The notes below the pieces were generated by a model. The model was given only the letters and a program-made list of their open reading frames with translations. It did not search any database and was not told the DNA's origin. This document shows, in pieces, positions 6,887-10,884 of a stretch of 10,884 nucleotides of DNA. The DNA is from CAILKP01 sp038231815 (GTDB lineage: Bacteria; Planctomycetota; Phycisphaerae; Phycisphaerales; UBA1924): positions 1 to 10,884 of the forward strand of contig JBBRKQ010000125.1 of NCBI GenBank assembly GCA_038231815.1, written 5' to 3'. The position numbers and the translations under genes are program-made. How positions within the stretch are numbered: the first letter of the stretch is position 1; every line of letters begins with the position of its first letter.

Positions 6887-9356
6887 CGCCGCGGCAAGCC
6901 TGATATTGCAGTGTCAGCCGCTCATTCCCGGTGAGGTTCGCCGGCGCAGTGCCGTCTGTGGGGGTTACCATTTCGACGACGATTCGAAGTTCAACCGAGC
7001 CTTCGTGGATGGTGTAGGCGGGCTCGGCTGGGCCGGTTTGCATTGGCTCGCCGGTTGGATAGTCCGCGTAGACGCGAAGGCTTAGCGGCTGGCCCTCGGG
7101 ATCAAGTTTGCCGCCGGTCAGCCCGATGCGAAGGGGGATGACGGTGCCGCCGCTTTGCTCAGCGGCGTAGGCGGAATTGATGTGGTAGCCGGGTTTGATT
7201 TCGAGACGGATGAACATCTCGGCGGGTTCGGCGCCGTCGAGCTCGAGCGTGTCGGTGCTGACGAGTACCTCGACGATGCCGTCGGCCTTGGTTGCTGCTT
7301 CTGCGCCTTGGGTGGTTGTGGCCTTGGCAGGTGCGCCAAGTTCGGTCAGGCGATGGGCCAGTTCATCGGCGCCGAGGAGCTGCATCAGGCGTAACAGGGC
7401 GCGGGTGGAGCCGATGGCGGCGACTGGAGAATCTGCAATGGCGGCGGAGACACCGGCGAGAGCGGCGACGGCGCGATCGAGAAAAAGCTCATCGACGGTG
7501 AGTTCGTAAAGGTCTATGAGGTTGTGGAGCATGACACTCTGGGCGCTGGGCACGGCACCGTCGTAGGTTTGGCGTGGACGGACGAAGAGGTCCGGCTGGT
7601 CTGCGCGGGCATCAAAGTAGCCGCCGTGGACATCATCGCCGAAGGCGGATTCGACGATGAGCATCAGGCCTTTGGCCCGGCTGATGAGTTCGGTGGCGCG
7701 GGCTCGGTGATCAGGGTGTGGGTGGCTGCTGAGGGAGCGTGCTAGGGCGAGCAGGCCCGCGATGATGTGGGCGTAGTCTTCGAGCAGGCCATCGCCCTCG
7801 GTGATTTGCTCGCGGCAGGAGCGGACCAGGTGGCCGGTTGGCGTGCGGAGGTGGGTGAGGATGGCCGCGGCGGTGCGCTCGGCATCTTGCAGCAGTGCGT
7901 TATCGCCCAGCAATCTCGCGGCCCGGGCAAGGGCGGTCAGTTGCATTCCGTTTAGGCTGGGGAGAAGTTTGTCATCTCGTCTTGGCTGTTTTCGTGTGCT
8001 GCGGACGGTGAGTAGCGCAGCGCGGATGTTCTGTAATTGGGTGTCAAAGCTCTCGGTGCTAAGGCTAAGGGCCGGGAGCAGGGTGCGAGGTGGCTCGGCC
8101 AGTCGCAGCACGTTTTGTGGTGCATCGGCGGGGTGGTGCGGATCCTGAAAGTTTGGTCCCTTGTCAGTGCCAAAGAGCTTTGCTGCAAAGTTAGTCTGGG
8201 CGGGGCTTGTGTGCTGGCTGGCCAGCGCAGCGCGGAGTGAGTCATCGGTCCAGAGGTAGCTGAGGCCTTCTTTGCCATCGACCTCGGCATCGAGCGCGGT
8301 GTAATACAGGCCGGTATCGGCATCGCGCATCTGGCCGGATGTGAATTGAAAGATGCCGCGGCAGGTGGATTCGTATCCGGCACGCTGCGTTTGATCATGT
8401 TTACCGTGCTCATCTTGCTCGCCGGGCGCAACTGGCGCAAGGAACGCATGGGGCGCATGGGGCGCTGCAGGCCCGGCCGGGCTGGCTGCGGCGGCGTATA
8501 CGGCGGCCAACTGGGCGTTGTCGTATAGCATTTTCTCGAAGTGCGGCACGGTCCAGGTTGCATCAACGGCGTAGCGGTGGAAGCCGCCGCCGAGGTGGTC
8601 GTAGATTCCGCCGATGCTCATGGCCTCGAGCGTGGTGTGGATGGCCTTGTCCACCGCGGCCCGGGTGTTTTCATCGAGCACCGGCAGCACGGCGAGGAGG
8701 AACTCGATGTATGCCGGTTGTGGGAACTTGGGTGCACCGCCAAAGCCGCCGTGGACTTGATCGAAGATGGTGAGCAGGGTTTCAACGGCTTGGGTGACCT
8801 GCGGGGCACCGACCATGACGGGCGGCGTTGGTGTGCCGAGCTTTTCGCGGACCGCCGCGGCGACGGTTTCGGCCTGGGTTTGGATATCTTGATGCTGCGA
8901 TTCATACGCGCTACTGATTCGCTGGAGGACCTGAACAAAGCTGGGGCGGCCGAAGGCGGGGACGGGGGGGAAGTACGTGCCGCCCCAGAAGGGTTTGAGG
9001 GTAACGGGGTCGAGAAAGACGCTCATGGGCCAGCCACCAGAACCGGTGAGCATTTGGACGGCGGCCATGTAGATTTCATCAAGATCGGGCCGCTGCTCAC
9101 GGTCGAGCTTGATGTTGACGAACAGGTCGTTCATGACGGATGCGGTTTGCTCGCTCTCAAAGCTTTCGCGCTCCATGACGTGGCACCAGTAGCAGGTGGA
9201 GTAGCCGATGGAGAGGAAGATGGGGACGTTGCGCTGGCGTGCGGCATCGATAGCGTCTTGGCCCCAAGGGTACCAGTTGACCGGATTGTGGGCGTGCTGG
9301 AGGAGGTAGGGGCTGCTGGAACCTGCGAGTTTGTTGGTGAAACGGTGTGCCGACAT
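6831..9356 (-). CDS. DUF255 (YyaL/SSP411-like) thioredoxin-domain protein with C-terminal DsbD-like domain
   Basis: A long member (841 residues) of the family known as YyaL in bacteria and spermatogenesis-associated protein 20 in animals. The biochemical role is not established. The N-terminal thioredoxin-like domain (about 1-170) is intact: NKLAGSSSPYLLQHAHNPVNW, IFLSIGYSTCYWCHVM with redox CXXC at Cys55/Cys58, then VNIKLDREQRPDLDEIY and GGWPMSVFL. The middle part (about 190-660) has the family's alpha-barrel motifs GGFGGAPKFP, GGIYDHLGGGFHRYAVD and PHFEKMLYDNAQLA, plus DAEVDGKEGLSYLWT. A Pro/Ala/His-rich insert occupies 291-328. Residues 695-841 resemble the DsbD N-terminal domain: FIRLEIKPGYHINS and LTLQYQACRGDACLQPA, with a CX4C pair at Cys821/Cys826. 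There is no signal peptide, so both redox sites should be cytoplasmic, which is odd for a DsbD module. No Shine-Dalgarno precedes the ATG. The FAD oxidoreductase gene overlaps its end by 56 bases. Confidence 0.93.
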   Translation of the reverse strand: MSAHRFTNKLAGSSSPYLLQHAHNPVNWYPWGQDAIDAARQRNVPIFLSIGYSTCYWCHVMERESFESEQTASVMNDLFVNIKLDREQRPDLDEIYMAAVQMLTGSGGWPMSVFLDPVTLKPFWGGTYFPPVPAFGRPSFVQVLQRISSAYESQHQDIQTQAETVAAAVREKLGTPTPPVMVGAPQVTQAVETLLTIFDQVHGGFGGAPKFPQPAYIEFLLAVLPVLDENTRAAVDKAIHTTLEAMSIGGIYDHLGGGFHRYAVDATWTVPHFEKMLYDNAQLAAVYAAAASPAGPAAPHAPHAFLAPVAPGEQDEHGKHDQTQRAGYESTCRGIFQFTSGQMRDADTGLYYTALDAEVDGKEGLSYLWTDDSLRAALASQHTSPAQTNFAAKLFGTDKGPNFQDPHHPADAPQNVLRLAEPPRTLLPALSLSTESFDTQLQNIRAALLTVRSTRKQPRRDDKLLPSLNGMQLTALARAARLLGDNALLQDAERTAAAILTHLRTPTGHLVRSCREQITEGDGLLEDYAHIIAGLLALARSLSSHPHPDHRARATELISRAKGLMLIVESAFGDDVHGGYFDARADQPDLFVRPRQTYDGAVPSAQSVMLHNLIDLYELTVDELFLDRAVAALAGVSAAIADSPVAAIGSTRALLRLMQLLGADELAHRLTELGAPAKATTTQGAEAATKADGIVEVLVSTDTLELDGAEPAEMFIRLEIKPGYHINSAYAAEQSGGTVIPLRIGLTGGKLDPEGQPLSLRVYADYPTGEPMQTGPAEPAYTIHEGSVELRIVVEMVTPTDGTAPANLTGNERLTLQYQACRGDACLQPARLVLPVELRGV

Positions 9357-9455
9357 AGCGGCAGGTTAGGGGAAGTTGGACCGGTGTACGGAGGCAGAGC
9401 GTATTGGTCGGGATCAACGGTGGTCGTGCGTTGGTTAAGGCCTTCGTTGTGCGAC

Positions 9456-10133
9456 TTATTTTGGTTTGGCGACTGCATCGGGGTGGCTGTTCTGGTCGGC
9501 GGGCTTTGGCGCGACGGCCAACCGACGGAGGGTTGCAATCTGGATGCTGGCGGGCGACCAGCTTTGGACTTCAGGAACGCCGTCTTTGCCGCCGGTTGGA
9601 GAAGATTGATCTTCGATGGTCGTGACGATCTCGATGCTGATGTGCTCATCGGCAGTGCCCGCGGCTTCAAGGCGATCGCGGGTTGTGAGCCGACTACCTT
9701 GGATGAGAAAATGCGAAAAGAGCGTGCCACCCATAAGGCGGGCATCGAGCACGATGCCGTTGTTTTCATCTATCGAGTAAAGACCTTTGGCCGCCTCCTT
9801 GACGATGAGGGTATAGGCACGCTCCTGTCGGCCCGCTGCGCCGGAATAGACGATGGTCCAACCGAAGCGATCGGGCTTGTCGGTTGGGGCGATAATGAGT
9901 TCCATCGTGAATTGCTGGGACTGCACACCATTACCGCTGCTGGCATCGCCCTTCCAATGACCGATCCATGAGGCCGGGAACGTGGCAGGATTGGGGGTTG
10001 GGACCTCCGCTGGCGTGGGTGGCTGGGCAAGTCGGGGTGCTTGCGGCGCGACTTGGTTGGCGGGCGATGTTGAAACGGGAACGAGCAATGTGGCGAAGAG
10101 GAACGCGGTGAGGCCGGTGGTGAGCGAGTTCAT
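9456..10133 (-). CDS. Secreted protein of unknown function, WxGxWxG-type core
   Basis: I do not recognise the family. AGGAGA (10141-10146) sits 7 bases before the ATG at 10133 and fixes the start. Residues 1-25 look like a signal peptide with a hydrophobic core at about 6-20 (TGLTAFLFATLLVPV) but no positive charge, so export is likely but not certain. A Pro-rich linker covers 27-53. The core (54-205) begins SWIGHWKGDA and has alternating hydrophobic stretches (FTMELIIAP, FGWTIVYSG, RAYTLIVKEA, HISIEIVTTI), suggesting an antiparallel beta-sandwich or lipocalin-like barrel. The C-terminal 18 residues are Lys/Pro/Ala-rich and probably disordered. The gene lies 97 bases downstream of the HU terminator and 99 bases upstream of DUF255 on the same strand. 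A weak TACTAT box lies at about 10158-10163. Export is the firm part; fold and role are inference. Confidence 0.75.
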   Translation of the reverse strand: MNSLTTGLTAFLFATLLVPVSTSPANQVAPQAPRLAQPPTPAEVPTPNPATFPASWIGHWKGDASSGNGVQSQQFTMELIIAPTDKPDRFGWTIVYSGAAGRQERAYTLIVKEAAKGLYSIDENNGIVLDARLMGGTLFSHFLIQGSRLTTRDRLEAAGTADEHISIEIVTTIEDQSSPTGGKDGVPEVQSWSPASIQIATLRRLAVAPKPADQNSHPDAVAKPK

Positions 10134-10140
10134 TTGCGAG

Positions 10141-10146
10141 TCTCCT
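10141..10146 (-). promoter_or_regulatory. Shine-Dalgarno site of the secreted unknown protein
   Basis: AGGAGA on the minus strand with a 7-base spacer to the ATG at 10133. It is one of only three clear ribosome binding sites in the window; the others precede the HU-like gene and the left-edge secreted protein. Confidence 0.75.
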
Positions 10147-10230
10147 GAACGAAATAGTACCTCGGCATGTCCGCGTGGCCGAAGCGGATTTGGACAGCGG
10201 ATGGGTGCGGTGGTGGGTAAAAAGGCGGCA

Positions 10231-10266
10231 CAAAAAAAACAAAGCCCGGATTCGCATCCGGGCTTT
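10231..10266 (-). terminator. Strong intrinsic terminator of the HU-like gene
   Basis: AAAGCCCGGAT (10241-10251) and ATCCGGGCTTT (10256-10266) make a perfect 11-bp stem with a four-base TCGC loop. On the minus strand it is followed by GTTTTTTTTG, an eight-T tract. It starts 32 bases after the HU-like stop codon. It separates this gene from the downstream secreted-protein gene. Confidence 0.93.
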
Positions 10267-10298
10267 GCATGGTTTATTTGTGGACTGAGGGTCTGAAC

Positions 10299-10706
10299 TT
10301 AGACCATGGCCTTAAGGGCCTTGAGAGCGCGGATCTTCAGGACGGTCTTGGCGGGCTTGGCCTTGACTTCCATCATCTCACCGGGCTTGAAGGGGTTGGC
10401 CTTGGTGGTAGCCTTGGTGGCGGGCTTGAAGACCGAGGTGACCTTCAGCAGGCCGGGGACCACGAAGACCTTGGGCTTCTCAGCCTTGGGCTTGGCGAGG
10501 TCAACTGAGATGACCTTGCCGAGGGTCTCGAACACAGCGGCGACCTGCTTGCGGTGCAGGCCGGTGTGATCGGCGATGGTTGAGGACAGGATGCTCTTGC
10601 CACGGGGCTTATCCGAGGCGACCAGCTTGGCTGCCTTGGGGGCTGCAGCGGGCTTCGCTGCGGCTTTGGGTGCGGACTTGGAAGAAGACTTTGATTTCGC
10701 TGCCAT
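10299..10706 (-). CDS. Divergent HU/IHF-family nucleoid protein with Lys/Ala-rich N-terminal tail
   Basis: A small basic DNA-binding protein of 135 residues. An ATG further upstream would include the promoter's leader hairpin; the ATG at 10706 is chosen because GGAGA (10714-10718) lies 7-8 bases before it. Residues 1-36 are a histone-H1-like tail rich in Lys, Ala, Ser and Pro (SKSSSKSAPKAAAKPAAAPK). Residues 37-135 follow the HU pattern: KSILSSTIADHTGLHRKQVAAVFETL (dimerising helices), a strand VFVVPGLLKVTSVF in place of the usual VQLVGFGTFEV, the beta-arm with ANPFKPGE replacing RNPxTGE, and the C-terminal VLKIRALKALKAMV. Pro105 in the arm corresponds to the intercalating proline, but the preceding Arg is Ala. 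Such tails on HU occur in several bacterial groups and increase nonspecific DNA binding and compaction. It is monocistronic, with its own promoter and terminator. Family assignment is good; the degree of divergence makes target specificity unknown. Confidence 0.87.
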   Translation of the reverse strand: MAAKSKSSSKSAPKAAAKPAAAPKAAKLVASDKPRGKSILSSTIADHTGLHRKQVAAVFETLGKVISVDLAKPKAEKPKVFVVPGLLKVTSVFKPATKATTKANPFKPGEMMEVKAKPAKTVLKIRALKALKAMV

Positions 10707-10713
10707 GGTGTTT

Positions 10714-10718
10714 TCTCC
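10714..10718 (-). promoter_or_regulatory. Shine-Dalgarno site that sets the HU-like start
   Basis: GGAGA on the minus strand, 7-8 bases before the ATG at 10706. It decides between this ATG and an upstream in-frame start near 10760, which lies inside the promoter/leader and has no ribosome binding site. Confidence 0.8.
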
Positions 10719-10733
10719 GTAAAACGGTGCCCT

Positions 10734-10750
10734 TCGCAGATCCTCTGCGA
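10734..10750 (-). promoter_or_regulatory. Leader hairpin with GGA loop in the HU-like mRNA
   Basis: TCGCAGA and TCTGCGA pair as a perfect 7-bp stem around a GGA loop near the predicted 5' end of the transcript, about 28 bases before the start codon. It may stabilise the mRNA. A GGA presented in a loop is also the core of CsrA/RsmA binding sites, and a second GGA lies in the ribosome binding site. CsrA control is speculative. Confidence 0.55.
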
Positions 10751-10770
10751 TGTATACCACAAGTTATACA
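10751..10770. promoter_or_regulatory. Inverted repeat over the HU-like promoter -10 region, possible operator
   Basis: TGTATA (10751-10756) and TATACA (10765-10770) are exact reverse complements with an 8-base spacer. They cover the -10 box and predicted transcription start, a position where a dimeric repressor would block initiation. The arms are AT-rich and overlap the -10, so part of the symmetry may be chance. Confidence 0.4.
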
Positions 10771-10790
10771 CTGTTTTCTAGGCTTTTCAA
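10763..10790 (-). promoter_or_regulatory. Sigma-70-type promoter of the HU-like gene
   Basis: On the minus strand TTGAAA (10785-10790; 4 of 6 to TTGACA) and TATAAC (10763-10768; 5 of 6 to TATAAT) are separated by 16 bases. Transcription would start near 10756, giving a leader of about 50 bases. The upstream sequence to the window edge is AT-rich compared with the rest of the window, as expected of a strong promoter. No gene is seen in 10791-10884. Confidence 0.7.
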
Positions 10791-10884
10791 GCTATCGTCC
10801 ACAAATAGTTACCAATTTCCCTGAAGATTTTGCACAATTTGGAGTTTTCCACCGTCGCGAGGGCAAATTCGTGGCAAAAACGAC

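Noticed and set aside
8541..9971. Long 476-codon open frame on the plus strand, antisense to DUF255 and the secreted protein
   Set aside because: It spans two well-supported genes on the other strand, its product has no recognisable motif, and long antisense frames are expected in high-GC codon-biased genes.
1..10884. Defence island, CRISPR array, biosynthetic cluster or prophage
   Set aside because: No repeat-spacer array, nuclease, toxin-antitoxin pair, transposase, integrase or phage gene is visible. The one CrtI-like gene stands alone, so it does not make a carotenoid cluster.

Overview
The window looks like chromosomal DNA from a high-GC Gram-negative-type bacterium. My best guess is a planctomycete, possibly of the Phycisphaerae. 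That is inferred from gene content (a DUF255 protein with a C-terminal DsbD-like domain, a divergent HU protein with a Lys/Ala-rich N-terminal tail, an ECF sigma / RskA-like anti-sigma pair) and from weak or missing Shine-Dalgarno sequences at several genes. No marker settles the taxonomy. I see no rRNA, tRNA, CRISPR array, transposase or phage gene.

Layout. 1-399 (-) is the 5' part of a secreted beta-propeller-like protein running off the left edge, preceded by a possible promoter and a perfect 9-bp inverted repeat. 612-635 is the serC terminator hairpin. 673-1821 (-) is serC (serine biosynthesis). 1822-2241 is a divergent intergenic region with a strongly G-rich repeat tract. 2242-2892 (+) and 2889-3848 (+) are a translationally coupled ECF sigma factor and a membrane anti-sigma factor. 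3945-5189 (+) is rlmN (23S rRNA/tRNA m2A methyltransferase) with an unusual in-frame insert of about 70 residues. 5294-6886 (-) is a CrtI-like FAD oxidoreductase whose base composition differs from all its neighbours. 6831-9356 (-) is a DUF255 thioredoxin-like protein fused to a DsbD-alpha-like domain. 9456-10133 (-) is a secreted protein of unknown function. 10231-10266 is a strong terminator, and 10299-10706 (-) is the HU-like nucleoid protein with a recognisable promoter, a possible operator and a leader hairpin.

How the genes relate. The only clear functional unit is the sigma/anti-sigma pair. DUF255 and the FAD oxidoreductase overlap by 56 bases on the same strand and could be co-transcribed, but a composition break at their junction suggests the oxidoreductase arrived separately. 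The remaining genes look like independent housekeeping or envelope genes. I found no convincing undescribed multi-gene system. The most worthwhile leads are the RlmN insert, the composition island with its odd overlap, the apparently cytoplasmic DUF255-DsbD fusion, and the control region of the HU-like gene.
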